A stretch of DNA of 64,000 nt from Catellatospora methionotrophica (GCF_011297335.1 NZ_JAAOTJ010000020.1:62001-126000); one strand, 5' to 3'. Positions 16,181 through 24,878 are shown, counted from the stretch's first letter. Program-made: numbers and translations. The notes: a model not told the origin generated them from the sequence alone.

Positions 16181-16762
16181 CGCCACAGCCGATGCAGTGC
16201 GTCAACGTCACCCGGGCCGGGTCGCATCCATCCCTGGCCGTACGCGGGAGCGAAGCCGGGGAGCCGTTCCCTCCTTTCGCGGCACTGATCCGCGCTGCGC
16301 GACGCATCGGCCCCGCCCCCGTGTCACACACCGTGATGCGGGGGCTGTTTGCATGACCATGCGATGCATACATATACCGCATAAAAGAAAATTTGATATG
16401 CATCAGGGCGACCGCCGGGCCACTCGCGACGCTCTCTCCCCTGAGAGGGGGGTACCGGGTGTGACTCTGCGTCATGAAAGCGGGCCCAACGCCTCTGACC
16501 AGCCCTTTCAGGCCACCGATCAGCGTTACGTTTCCGCAGGTCAAGGGCATGGTGACCTTGGAAAAAATCCAGAAACGATCATCAGGCGGACCGCGGGGGC
16601 ACGGGACTTCTTTTTTGTACGGGTCTGGGATTACAGAGAGTTACATCGTCCCGGATTGACCTCAAATTTCTGGAATGTATAGAGATCCACAATTTATGCA
16701 TCGGCTTCCGGCGGCGACTACAGATAGTAATCTTCCCTCGGCCAAGATTGGAGTGATCTTCG
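16181..16762. other. 580-base gene-poor, AT-richer region before the tape-measure gene
   Basis: This gap holds a terminator-like hairpin (16315-16345) and the only clearly AT-rich patch of the window: around 16362-16405 with CATACATATACCGCATAAAA inside, flanked by GATGCATA (16363-16370) and its inverse TATGCATC (16397-16404). Short open frames here are not convincing. The AT patch could hold a promoter for the tape-measure gene, a DNA-unwinding element or an import from a lower-GC source. GGAG sits about ten bases before the ATG at 16763. Confidence 0.55.
16315..16345 (+). terminator. Hairpin terminator after the rep-side operon
   Basis: GCCCCCG (16315-16321) pairs with CGGGGGC (16339-16345), followed by TGTTTGC. 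It would end the long plus-strand transcript running from xis to the gene at 15518. Confidence 0.6.
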
Positions 16763-19189
16763 ATGGCAACACGTACGGTCTCGGTCCGCTTGTCGCTGGA
16801 GGCGCACGCGTATCTGCGGCAGGCACGCGATGTCCAGCGGGCGACCCGGGACATCCGCGACGAAGCTCAGCGCCTGCAGGAGGCTGGGGCAGCGATGTCG
16901 CGCGGCGGCTTCAGCACCATGCTCGCCGGTGTGCCCGGCGTTGCGTCGGCGGCCGCGGCCGGGCTCGGGCTGCTCCCGGCGGCGGCGCTGTCCGGCTTCG
17001 CGGCCATGACCACGCTGATGGCTGCGACCAACGGCGTAGGTGAGGCGCTGTCGGCGGTTGCCGATGACGACGCGGCGCTGCTGGTCAAGGCACTGGATGG
17101 CCTCACCGAGGAGGCGCAGGCCTTTGTCCGGGAGTTCCAGCGCGTAGGGCCGGCGTTGGGAGCTGTCGGCGATGCCAGCCAGTCTGCGCTCTTCAGCCAA
17201 CTGGAAGGTGATCTGACGCGTCTGACCTCGGTGTACATCCCCACGTTGTTGAGGCAGATGCCGCAGTTGGCCGCGGCCACAGCACGGGTCGGCACCGACT
17301 TCACGGCCTGGGCGACCGCGCCGAAGACGGTGAGCCAGGTCAGCGGTCAGCTTCGTCTCGCGGTCGACGTCGTCGACGACCTGAGCCGCCTGCTGCGGTC
17401 TGGTGCCGGGGCGATGCTGGACCTGGCCGATGCTGGTAAGGACTTCACCCGTGACACGGTCGACGGTCTCGCCGACGGCGCGGAGGCTTTCGAGCGTTGG
17501 GTGGGCACGGCTCGCAGCACCGGCCAGCTCAACCAGATCTTCGACAACGGCGGCCGGATCCTGCAGCGGCTCGGTGAGATCGCGGGACGTGCCGGCCTGC
17601 TGCTGGCCGACATCGTCGACAACCCTGCGCTCGTCGACGGGGCCGAGGCGCTGTTCGATGTGCTGCACATCGGCTTGGACGTGGTCCATGGGCTGCTGCT
17701 GGCGTTCGAGGCGCTGCCGACTGGCGTGCAGTCGGCTGTGGTGACGTTCGCCGTTTTCGGCGGTGCGGCGCTCATGGTGACCGGCCGGGTCATCATGCTG
17801 AAGGGCGCGCTCGACGCCATGAAGGTGTCGGCGGTCCAGGCGGGCACCGCGGCCAAGGGTGTCGCGGCGATGTTCGGCGGGCCTTGGGGCTTGGCGCTGA
17901 CCGCTGCCGCTACGGCGGTCACTGTCCTGGCGATGTCGGAGGCTGACGCCCGTCAGCGGGTCCAGGCGCTGGCCGAGTCCCTGGACCAGCAGACCGGTGC
18001 CGTCACCGAGAACACCCGGGCGGTCATCGCCGCAGAGTTGCAGGGCCGTGGACTGCTGAAGCATTTCGCCGACCTGGGCGTCGGCAGTGACGTGGTCGTG
18101 GACGCGATCCTCGGCAACGCCGCCGCGATGAACACGCTGAACGATGCTCTGCTCCGCAACCAGACCGAGGTCACGCACATCGGCCCGGCATACGCGCAGC
18201 AGGGCAAGTCGACGAAGGAGGTCAGGGACTTCCTGGCCGAGTACGGCGTCGAGTTGGACGAGGCCACCGCAGGTAACGCGCTCCAGCGGCAGGCGGTGCA
18301 GGGCAGTACGAATGCCATCCGCGGGCAGATCAGCGCGGTCAAGGCTCTCGGTGAGGAACTGCGGGCACAGACCGATCCGGCCTTCGCGCTGCTCAAGGCG
18401 CAGAAGGACCTGAAGGCCGCGCAGGCCGGGTACAACGAGGCCGTCAGGGAGCACGGCAGGAACTCACCCGAGGCGAAGGCCGCGTCCTTGGCCTTGGCGG
18501 AGGCCTCGGTGACCCTTGCCGGGGCGGTGTCGACGGCGAGCGAGAAGTTCAACGGGCAGCTGACGCCGCAGCTGTACGCGGCGCTGCGCGCGGCTGGGCT
18601 GACCGAGAAGCAGATCGATGACGTCGAGGAAGCGTTCATGGCCGCGGCGAAGGCCGGCGGCGAGTTCGCCGGGACGTACACCGCCAAGGTGCATGCGGAC
18701 ACTGCACAGGCTGACGCGGCGCTGCAGGCGACAATCGCGAAGACGCTGCTGTTGAAGGACAAGTCGATCCGAATCAGTGCGAGCGTGTACTGGACCAGCA
18801 GCGGTGACCTCCATGTTCCTGGCGGCACGCTCATCCGCCGCTGGGGTGGCATCACCGAGCACGCCCAGACGGGCCTGCTGCGCGACGCGGCGATCTACTC
18901 ACCGGTCGCGGCCGGAGCGCGGTACGCCTTCGCAGAGCCCGCCACCGGCGGCGAGGCGTTCATTCCGAAGTACGGCGACCACGACCGCAACATGGCGATC
19001 CTGTCGGAGGCGGCCCGCTGGAACCGGGCGTCGGTCGTGCCCTGGGAGAACGGCGGAGGCGGAGGCGGCGGCAACAGCTACAGCACCGCCTACAACATCT
19101 ACCCCCAGCAGGCGAACTTCGGCGTGAACGAGCTACGCGCCGTGCAGGCAGCACGGGACGCCTACGACCGGGTCGGCCGGCCGCGCTGA
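16763..19189 (+). CDS. Phage tail tape-measure-like protein (808 aa)
   Basis: ATG 16763. Layout typical of siphophage tape-measure proteins: N-terminal SVRLSLEAHAYLRQARDVQRATRDIRDEAQRL helix, then Ala/Gly-rich hydrophobic stretches (about 58-95 and 318-400: AAALSGFAAMTTLMAA, VVTFAVFGGAALMVTG, GLALTAAATAVTVLAM), long helical repeats, and a C-terminal part with GGITEHAQTGLL, GEAFIPKYGDHDRN, a GGGGGGG run and ARDAYDRVGRPR, which is the usual tape-measure end. No tube, baseplate, portal or terminase gene is present nearby. Its role in an AICE-type element is unknown; it could be a relic, or a membrane-active protein reused in transfer. Confidence 0.85.
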   Translation: MATRTVSVRLSLEAHAYLRQARDVQRATRDIRDEAQRLQEAGAAMSRGGFSTMLAGVPGVASAAAAGLGLLPAAALSGFAAMTTLMAATNGVGEALSAVADDDAALLVKALDGLTEEAQAFVREFQRVGPALGAVGDASQSALFSQLEGDLTRLTSVYIPTLLRQMPQLAAATARVGTDFTAWATAPKTVSQVSGQLRLAVDVVDDLSRLLRSGAGAMLDLADAGKDFTRDTVDGLADGAEAFERWVGTARSTGQLNQIFDNGGRILQRLGEIAGRAGLLLADIVDNPALVDGAEALFDVLHIGLDVVHGLLLAFEALPTGVQSAVVTFAVFGGAALMVTGRVIMLKGALDAMKVSAVQAGTAAKGVAAMFGGPWGLALTAAATAVTVLAMSEADARQRVQALAESLDQQTGAVTENTRAVIAAELQGRGLLKHFADLGVGSDVVVDAILGNAAAMNTLNDALLRNQTEVTHIGPAYAQQGKSTKEVRDFLAEYGVELDEATAGNALQRQAVQGSTNAIRGQISAVKALGEELRAQTDPAFALLKAQKDLKAAQAGYNEAVREHGRNSPEAKAASLALAEASVTLAGAVSTASEKFNGQLTPQLYAALRAAGLTEKQIDDVEEAFMAAAKAGGEFAGTYTAKVHADTAQADAALQATIAKTLLLKDKSIRISASVYWTSSGDLHVPGGTLIRRWGGITEHAQTGLLRDAAIYSPVAAGARYAFAEPATGGEAFIPKYGDHDRNMAILSEAARWNRASVVPWENGGGGGGGNSYSTAYNIYPQQANFGVNELRAVQAARDAYDRVGRPR

Positions 19190-19300
19190 CCGCCTGACGG
19201 CACCCGCTCGGCCACATCGGCGGGGCGGGTGCGACTCGGCCAGGATCGTAGCCACATCGACGGAGGGCGATCACGGTGACGACGCGCGTACGGTGCGCTG

Positions 19301-19804
19301 ATGTCCGAACTCCACATCGGTGCACCGCCGCCTCCGCCTCCCGCCCCCGCCGCCCGGCCGCCGTGGATGGTGCCGCTGGTGGCAGGCCTGGTCGCCTTCG
19401 CTGTCCTCGCCGTGGGCGTCATCGTCGTTCTGGCCTTCACGCTGGGGCGTGACAGCGGCGAAGCGGCCCCCACTGCCCCGCCGGTCCGGCTCGACTCCCC
19501 TCAGGCGATCGCTGCACGCCTGGCGGAACTGGGGATGCCGTGCGCGAACCTGTCTCCGATCAGCAACCCGATCGGGGCGGTGGCACGCTCGTCGTGCTAC
19601 GTGGGCACCGACGAGGTCACCATCAGCGTGTACGAGTCGAAGGCGGACGTCGAGGCGCAGTGGAACATGCACAAGGCGCTGATCCTCGGCGAGTCCAAGG
19701 CGGCCCTGGTGGTCGGCGACATCTGGACCCTGAACCCGGACGACCACGAGTGGGGCAGGCGGGCGGCCGAGAAGCTGGGTGCCGAGTTCAGGACAACGCC
19801 GTGA
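19301..19804 (+). CDS. Pro-rich, single-pass membrane protein (167 aa)
   Basis: ATG 19301. The cytoplasmic start has LHIGAPPPPPPAP, then one transmembrane helix (about 22-48) and an extracellular part with two Cys (PCANLS and SSCYVG) that probably form a disulfide. FHIGAPPPAPEP and the same plan occur in the protein at 27972-28475, and CGCGTACGGTGC precedes both starts, so the two genes are related copies. No enzymatic motif. Possibly a surface lipoprotein-like or exclusion factor; that is inference. Confidence 0.72.
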   Translation: MSELHIGAPPPPPPAPAARPPWMVPLVAGLVAFAVLAVGVIVVLAFTLGRDSGEAAPTAPPVRLDSPQAIAARLAELGMPCANLSPISNPIGAVARSSCYVGTDEVTISVYESKADVEAQWNMHKALILGESKAALVVGDIWTLNPDDHEWGRRAAEKLGAEFRTTP

Positions 19805-19822
19805 CAGCCCAGGGGTGCAGCT

Positions 19823-20383
19823 GTGGATGACGGCCAGCTTTTCGTGCACACGCTGCGCGACCTCGACCGGCGGACTGCACTATCCGACGAGTACGAGGTG
19901 CTCATGGGTGCCGCCCTGCTCAGGAAGCTGCTGCTGGACCAGACTCGCGTCATGGACCGGGTCAACCGGCAGTTCAAGCTGAAGCTGCGGTTCCGCTATG
20001 TTGGCTCCGGCCCGATGGAGGAGCTGATCCTAAGCCGCAAGCCGGTGTTCTGGGCGATCGATGACGCGCTCGACCCGGAGCAGGGCGCGCCGTTCGGACC
20101 GGTAGTGGACGCCACCCTGGACCAGTTCCTGGCCAGGCCGCTAATGCTGTTCCAGAACGAGATGATCACGGTCCGGGATGTGATCGACCAGCTCGCCAAC
20201 GTCGAGGGAGCCGTGCATCGGTCGACGGCGAGAGAGGGCCGGGAGAAGATGCTCCAGGCCGCCGGTCAGTTCTACAGCCGCAACGGCCTCTCGGGAGTGG
20301 TGAGCCAGGTGCGCTTGATCGGCCGGATCACCGTGCGCGGGCTGAAGCCGCTGCACGACGCCGTCATCGCCGCGGGTAGTTAG
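19823..20383 (+). CDS. Hypothetical protein (186 aa)
   Basis: GTG 19823, GGGG eight bases upstream. No membrane segment. The text (RALSDEYEVLMGAALLRKLLLDQTRVMDRVNRQFKLKLRFRY in abbreviated form) is helix-rich, followed by MEELILSRKPVFWAIDDAL and DQFLARPLMLFQNEMITVRDVID. Globular and probably soluble; no recognised family. It ends against a hairpin shared with the convergent gene at 20538. Confidence 0.6.
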   Translation: MDDGQLFVHTLRDLDRRTALSDEYEVLMGAALLRKLLLDQTRVMDRVNRQFKLKLRFRYVGSGPMEELILSRKPVFWAIDDALDPEQGAPFGPVVDATLDQFLARPLMLFQNEMITVRDVIDQLANVEGAVHRSTAREGREKMLQAAGQFYSRNGLSGVVSQVRLIGRITVRGLKPLHDAVIAAGS

Positions 20384-20468
20384 CCGAGCCACCAGTAGGG
20401 CGAACGTTGCAGCTGCTCGACTTCGGCCCGCTGCCGGCGTGCGGCGTCCTCGGTGACAAGCCAGCGCG

Positions 20469-20507
20469 GCCCAGCTGGGCGCAGCGTCCGCCTGCGCCCA
20501 GCTGGGC
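20469..20507. terminator. Bidirectional hairpin at the switch of gene direction
   Basis: Perfect 15-bp stem: 20469-20483 with 20493-20507 around nine bases. Each arm also contains the self-complementary GCCCAGCTGGGC, so cruciform forms are possible. It separates the plus-strand left arm from the minus-strand transfer arm of the element. Confidence 0.75.
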
Positions 20508-20537
20508 AGTCACCCGTTCACCCAACGACCCGTCGCC

Positions 20538-21122
20538 TTATGACCGGCTCGTACGCACGGTGTTCTCAGGCAACTCGAAGATCTCCCGCTGCATCAGCGC
20601 GAAGAGCTCCACCTTGATGGCCTTCATCTCGTCGTGTCCGTGGCCATCTTCGTCAGGGCCCTTACCGTGGATCAGGTTGGCCGTAGCCATGTCGACGGCC
20701 TGCTGCTGGAGCAGCTCTACCAGCTCGGCGACACGAGGACTCCACATCCACTGGGCGTCGGCCGTGTCCTCCGGGATGCGGAGCAGGTCGTCGCGGAGGT
20801 GAACGCACACGCCGTACGGGGTGTGGTCCTCAGGCTTCAGGCCCTCGAGGGTGCCCCGGTTACAGATTCCCTCCGCCGTGTCCATCACCCTGGACACCCA
20901 TCGGGTGAGCCTGGTGTAGGCAGCCTCCAGCTTCTCGACCTTCAGAGTCTGCAGGTGCTTACGCCGGTCACGCCCTTCCTGGCTCTCGGCGATCTTCCTA
21001 TCGTTCTTGTTCTTCAGCGCCACTCCGATCAGGCCGAGGGCGGCCGTGACGATGACACCGACCAGGACGCCACCGCCGATCCAAAGTGGCTGGGAAGCGG
21101 TTGAGATGTTCAATGCGAGCAT
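20538..21122 (-). CDS. Single-pass membrane protein with long helical domain (194 aa)
   Basis: ATG 21122. One transmembrane helix at about 12-34 (LWIGGGVLVGVIVTAALGLIG), then a charged helical region (KNKNDRKIAESQEGRDRRKHLQTLKVEKLEAAYTRL in outline) and an acidic C-terminal part. A similar plan occurs in SLATT-like or holin-associated proteins, but I see no defining motif. First gene (3'-most) of the minus-strand arm. Confidence 0.62.
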   Translation of the reverse strand: MLALNISTASQPLWIGGGVLVGVIVTAALGLIGVALKNKNDRKIAESQEGRDRRKHLQTLKVEKLEAAYTRLTRWVSRVMDTAEGICNRGTLEGLKPEDHTPYGVCVHLRDDLLRIPEDTADAQWMWSPRVAELVELLQQQAVDMATANLIHGKGPDEDGHGHDEMKAIKVELFALMQREIFELPENTVRTSRS

Positions 21123-21230
21123 CGGTCGATTGTCCTCAGGCCGCCCGCGAAAGGCAGCCGAGTTAGCCGCTGAAGATCGCGATCGGTGCCGATGGCATAA
21201 TGGCCGCTCCGGGGTGCGAGCCGCGGGGAA

Positions 21231-21266
21231 GGCCCGCCCTCCCGCTACGGCGGTCGAGGGCGGGCC
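21231..21266 (-). terminator. Hairpin overlapping a gene's 3' end
   Basis: GGCCCGCCCTC (21231-21241) pairs with GAGGGCGGGCC (21256-21266); the right arm codes the last residues (ARPRPP) of the 52-residue protein that ends at 21245. A terminator for the small-gene pair 21245-21648. Confidence 0.6.
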
Positions 21267-21403
21267 GCCTTTGCCTTGGCGGCACGGACGGCGGCGAAGC
21301 CGGGGGCCATGAGGACCCGGATCGCGGCGAGCGTCTCAGCGGTGAGCGGCGGCATCTTCGCGACCTGCTCCCGGGCGTAGGCCCGGCGCTCCTCGGGGGT
21401 CAT
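21245..21403 (-). CDS. Small protein (52 aa), coupled to 21400-21648
   Basis: ATG 21403 starts in an ATGA overlap with the stop of the gene upstream. Text: MTPEERRAYAREQVAKMPP, LTAETLAAIRVLMAPG, and a basic Ala/Lys/Arg tail. Predicted helical, no Cys. Similar short proteins are frequent in actinomycete elements, function unknown. Confidence 0.65.
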   Translation of the reverse strand: MTPEERRAYAREQVAKMPPLTAETLAAIRVLMAPGFAAVRAAKAKAARPRPP

Positions 21404-21648
21404 CGCTTGGCCCTGGCGATCGACGACTTGAGCGCGAGCGCGGTCATGTACGCCTGCCGGGCGTGCTTGGCGCGGCGGGTCCGCTCCTCCTCGGGCAGTA
21501 CGCCGTCGGGGTCGACCTGCTTCTCGAACCGGGCCATGAAGCCCTTGCGGGCGGGTGCGGTCGCGGTCTTCGGGTCGGACTCCTTGGCCCAGCGGATGTG
21601 GGCGCCGAGTCGTCCGGCGGTGGCGCGCTGCTGCGGGGTGATCTTCAT
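21400..21648 (-). CDS. Small basic protein (82 aa), paralogue of 11630-11902
   Basis: ATG 21648. Shares the block RWAKE...TATAPARKGFMARFE followed by VDPDGVLPEEERTRRA with the 90-residue protein beside xis. Both end in Ala/Leu/Arg-rich helices. Two members of one small family inside one element, on opposite arms, may point to a DNA-binding role in recombination or replication, or to an internal duplication. Confidence 0.72.
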   Translation of the reverse strand: MKITPQQRATAGRLGAHIRWAKESDPKTATAPARKGFMARFEKQVDPDGVLPEEERTRRAKHARQAYMTALALKSSIARAKR

Positions 21649-21714
21649 GCAGCGCGGCTGCCCACCGTCCTACGGGCCGAACCGCTAGTCGATCAAGAAG
21701 TGACCTTGTCCACT

Positions 21715-22086
21715 TCAGCTGGCAGCTGCCTGCATCCAGCTGCCGATCAGGTCGACAAGGAGGCCGATAGCGACTACAGCTGCCGGGCCGCGCCATCCTG
21801 CGACATGCTCGCGGGCAGCGACTTCAGAGGCTTCCTCGGGGGGCAGCAGGGCGTCGCTGTAGGGCGGGGACGTCAGCCCCAGCCTGGCCAGTTCATCGCG
21901 GTACCACTCGCCTGCCGTCGGATCGTTCCCCATCCGTTCGAGGTATTCGGCCGTGACCCGTTTCGCCTCGGCGCGGGTCCGGTTGGCGCGGCGGGCGGTG
22001 AACCACGCACCTGCGGCGAACCAGACGACGCCAGCGAACTCGATCGACGTGCCGACGGCACTGACGAATGATCCACAATCAGCCAC
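21715..22086 (-). CDS. Small membrane protein with two transmembrane helices (123 aa)
   Basis: ATG 22086. Helix one at about 11-32 (SIEFAGVVWFAAGAWFT), a charged cytoplasmic middle (RRANRTRAEAKRVTAEYLERMG), and helix two close to the C-terminus (GPAAVVAIGLLVDLIGSWM). No family recognised. Such small membrane proteins in AICE transfer regions are often Spd (spread) proteins, but the name is not earned here. Confidence 0.6.
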   Translation of the reverse strand: MADCGSFVSAVGTSIEFAGVVWFAAGAWFTARRANRTRAEAKRVTAEYLERMGNDPTAGEWYRDELARLGLTSPPYSDALLPPEEASEVAAREHVAGWRGPAAVVAIGLLVDLIGSWMQAAAS

Positions 22087-22116
22087 GAAGCGACATTAGA
22101 CATGCCGCGCAACAAA

Positions 22117-22144
22117 GGCCGCCCTCCGCTGACGAAGGGCGGCC
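22117..22144 (-). terminator. Hairpin downstream of the gene at 22160
   Basis: GGCCGCCCT (22117-22125) pairs with AGGGCGGCC (22136-22144), ten-base loop, fifteen bases past the stop of the minus-strand gene. Confidence 0.6.
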
Positions 22145-22159
22145 CGGCGGGGGAGATGG

Positions 22160-22627
22160 TCAGTCCATGCGTCCCTGGAACGTGCCGCTGAACGTGCGGC
22201 CGCTGGCCTTGCCGAGGACGACCAGGATGACGGCGATGAGCAGCAGCGCACCTAGGATGACCGCCGCGTGCTCGACGAGCGCGGTCACCGCGGCGTACAG
22301 CAGCCAGCCGAACCCGGCCAGCACCATCGCCGCAGCTGCGGCGATGGCCACGAGCGCGCGGGTCGACAGCTGTCGGCGGACTGGTGCCTGTCGCTGCACG
22401 AGTCGTGGGATCAGGCGGACGTTGACGAGCACCTGGCCGCGCTCGCCGGTCGGTGCGGGCGACGTCGACGAAACCAGCCGCCCGGTCGCCTGCAGGTGCG
22501 CCAGGGCCTGGCCGACCTCGCCGACGGTGCCGGTGATGGCGGCCCGGCCGCCGGGCAGGTGCACGATCTCAGCACTACTCGCTGTGACCGGTGTGCGGGT
22601 GGTTCCTAGTGCCTGTCGGGTGTCCAT
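22160..22627 (-). CDS. Membrane protein with two transmembrane helices, transfer region (155 aa)
   Basis: ATG 22627. Residues 20-75 form a soluble domain (IVHLPGGRAAITGTVGEVGQALAHLQATGRLV), followed by a basic patch (VQRQAPVRRQL) and two adjacent helices at about 90-112 and 118-138 (ALVAIAAAAAMVLAGFGWLLY; AAVILGALLLIAVILVVLG). It follows the FtsK-type gene in the same direction with a hairpin between. Spd-like function is plausible by position. Confidence 0.62.
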   Translation of the reverse strand: MDTRQALGTTRTPVTASSAEIVHLPGGRAAITGTVGEVGQALAHLQATGRLVSSTSPAPTGERGQVLVNVRLIPRLVQRQAPVRRQLSTRALVAIAAAAAMVLAGFGWLLYAAVTALVEHAAVILGALLLIAVILVVLGKASGRTFSGTFQGRMD

Positions 22628-22709
22628 GAGGTGCCTCCGGGGTGTGGTCTGCCGTCGAGCCGAGAGATTCGCTAGCCACTAGCCACCTGGCCAGGGCATA
22701 TGCGGACCG

Positions 22710-22746
22710 CTAGCGGGCGCGCTAGGTCTAGCACCGCGCCCGCTAG
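22710..22746 (-). terminator. Hairpin after the FtsK/TraB-type gene
   Basis: Perfect 12-bp stem CTAGCGGGCGCG (22710-22721) / CGCGCCCGCTAG (22735-22746), eleven bases beyond the tra stop. GCTAG also recurs several times in this 130-base gap. Confidence 0.7.
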
Positions 22747-22757
22747 ATTCACGCCGC

Positions 22758-24803
22758 CTACTTGCGCCGTTTTCCGTCACGCTCCGCGATTGCTCGGCGG
22801 ATCGCGTCGGCCGTGACGCCGTACCGGTTCGCGCCCTTGCCAGTCGCCGAATCGGTCAGCCACGTCTGCGCCGGCACGATGCCGTACGGCCGCAGCGCCG
22901 CCGACACGGAGGTTTTGTCCCAGCCCTCGTAGGCGGGGCGGAACTCGGCCAGTCGTTCGGCGATGGACTCCAGCCACGCCTTGTCGGCGATGACGCCCAG
23001 GACGTCGGCGAGCACGTCATGGGACGGCCCGGCCTGCACGTCCTGCTCGACACCCAGGGCGTAGCCCGACAGCGTCCCTGCCGCCTCCCGCACGGCGCGG
23101 GCCCTGGTCACGACCTGCTCGGCGACGACCGCGTCGACGTAGTGGGTGCGGACGATCTGCGGGTCGTCGCCCTCACCTGCCAGGTAGCCGATACCGCGGT
23201 CGGACCGAGCGAACGCCTGCGCCTTGATGCCCGAGCTGGACGCGCCCGACCCGAGGATCATGTCGTTGGCCTGGTGGGTCATGACCTTCATCGCGTACCG
23301 CAGGACGACGTTGCTGCTGATGACCGGCGGCAGGCTCTTCGCGTCCGGCCGCTGGGTCGCGAACAGCATCATGATCCCGGTCGCCGGTCCGCGCCGGACC
23401 AGGTCCTCACAGATGGCCTGGATCTGCTCGCCGAACTCCGGGTGCTCGAACCAGCGCTGGCACTCGTCGACCCCGACGACGATCGGGAACAGCCCGAGCG
23501 AGGAGTTGTCGGCGAGTTGGTCGGTGACCTTCGACTCCGGGACCAGGTCCGAGGGCAGCCCGCGCAGCACCTTCGTTCTGCGGGTCATCTCGGTCTGCAG
23601 CTCGGTCAGCGCGGTCAGCGCGTATTCGATGTCGTCCGGGTCGTCACCGGCGCGGTATCGGTGCGCGATCGGCTGCAGCGGCCTGAAGTCACCGGTGCCC
23701 TTGAGGTCGAACGGCCAGACCTGGGCGCGCGGGTCGAGAGCGGCGGCGAGCAGTAGCAGGCGCAGGCTGAACGTCTTGCCCATGCGCGGGATGGAGCCGA
23801 TCGCCGCCGAGGCGTACATGAGGGTGACCGAGGCGGCCCGGCCGCGCGGGTCGGTGCCGAACGGGAACGGGTTGAACAGGTTCACCGCTCCGCCACGGGC
23901 CAGCGGCCAGGGCGGGTTCGGAGACTTCGACATCTCCCGGTCACCGACCCACAGGACCAGCCGGCCAGGGTGCACACTCGGGGCACCTTCGGGCCAGACG
24001 CAGCCCAGCGGACGCGACAGCGCCGACGCCAGGGCCTCGCGGCGCTCGATGACGTCGCCTGCGGTGACGCCCGGCGGCAGATCGACCTCGGCCCGCCAAC
24101 CGGCACCGTCGCGGCTGATCGGTGCTGGCCACCCGATCTCCTTCGGCGAGCGGTTGATGCCCGCGATACCTAGCGACTGCAGCGCACGCATGACCGTCTC
24201 GCTGTGCAGCCGGGCGACCCTGCTGGTGACCACGGCCGAGGTCGCCAGCGGCGCATCGGGGCGTCCGCCGGCCGCACCGAGACAGGCCACGGCGACACCC
24301 GCGGTGAGCAGCTGCACCCACGCCGGTGCGGCCAGCAGCGCGACACCGACAGCACCTGACACGAGCACGCCGAACCCGGACATGCGCAGCCTGGCCTTCA
24401 TGCGGCGGCTGCGCTCTTCGGCGAGAGTCACGTACTGGGCCCGCGCCATGCCGTCCGCTGACACCGCCACGGCCGAGCGCACGACCTGGCGGCCGTCCCA
24501 GTCGAGCATCCAGGCGACCCAGCTGCGCAGCACGCGTCCCAGGCCGCGCGGTGCCCTGGCGATGAGCCGAGCGACGTACAGCGGCAGGCGTACGGCGTGG
24601 TAGCCGGCGCGGTGAGCGGCGTTCTCCGCGGCCCAGCGCATCTGCGCCTGGAACGCCTCGGCCGAACGCGCCCACTTCGGCAGGATCGGCTGACGGTCGG
24701 TGTGTCGCGGCGCCCGGTGCTCGTCGACGTCGACGGGCTGCGGCGTGGTCAGGTCGACCAGTTCGGCATCCCAGTCGATGGGGATGTTCGGGTCGATTGC
24801 CAT
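22758..24803 (-). CDS. FtsK/SpoIIIE-type DNA translocase, AICE conjugation protein (TraB-like)
   Basis: 681 residues from ATG 24803 with AAAGGAGG upstream. N-terminal part has two hydrophobic helices (about 148-185). Walker A is GSIPRMGKT at about 340; Walker B is FPIVVGVDECQRW at about 468; then MMLFATQRPDAKSLPPVISSN, the sensor region of FtsK-type pumps. The C-terminal ~70 residues, with ADAIRRAIAERDGKRRK at the end, resemble a winged helix that in TraB binds 8-bp clt repeats. In this family one hexameric pump moves double-stranded element DNA between mycelia. Size is as expected. Confidence 0.9.
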   Translation of the reverse strand: MAIDPNIPIDWDAELVDLTTPQPVDVDEHRAPRHTDRQPILPKWARSAEAFQAQMRWAAENAAHRAGYHAVRLPLYVARLIARAPRGLGRVLRSWVAWMLDWDGRQVVRSAVAVSADGMARAQYVTLAEERSRRMKARLRMSGFGVLVSGAVGVALLAAPAWVQLLTAGVAVACLGAAGGRPDAPLATSAVVTSRVARLHSETVMRALQSLGIAGINRSPKEIGWPAPISRDGAGWRAEVDLPPGVTAGDVIERREALASALSRPLGCVWPEGAPSVHPGRLVLWVGDREMSKSPNPPWPLARGGAVNLFNPFPFGTDPRGRAASVTLMYASAAIGSIPRMGKTFSLRLLLLAAALDPRAQVWPFDLKGTGDFRPLQPIAHRYRAGDDPDDIEYALTALTELQTEMTRRTKVLRGLPSDLVPESKVTDQLADNSSLGLFPIVVGVDECQRWFEHPEFGEQIQAICEDLVRRGPATGIMMLFATQRPDAKSLPPVISSNVVLRYAMKVMTHQANDMILGSGASSSGIKAQAFARSDRGIGYLAGEGDDPQIVRTHYVDAVVAEQVVTRARAVREAAGTLSGYALGVEQDVQAGPSHDVLADVLGVIADKAWLESIAERLAEFRPAYEGWDKTSVSAALRPYGIVPAQTWLTDSATGKGANRYGVTADAIRRAIAERDGKRRK

Positions 24804-24829
24804 GATGGATCCCTCCTTTGCGGGAGAGC

Positions 24830-24865
24830 GGGGCGCACCGAACTGTCCAAGGTGGGGTGCGCCCC
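24830..24865 (-). terminator. Intercistronic hairpin upstream of the FtsK-type gene
   Basis: GGGGCGCACC (24830-24839) pairs with GGTGCGCCCC (24856-24865). It sits between the 59-residue gene at 24879 and the translocase; the Shine-Dalgarno sequence of the latter is just outside, so it may lower downstream expression rather than stop it. Confidence 0.55.
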
Positions 24866-24878
24866 GCGCGGGGTCGGG

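Noticed and set aside
16197-16682. 161-codon open frame in the AT-richer gap
   Set aside because: No ribosome binding site, crosses a hairpin, and the translation has no protein-like pattern.
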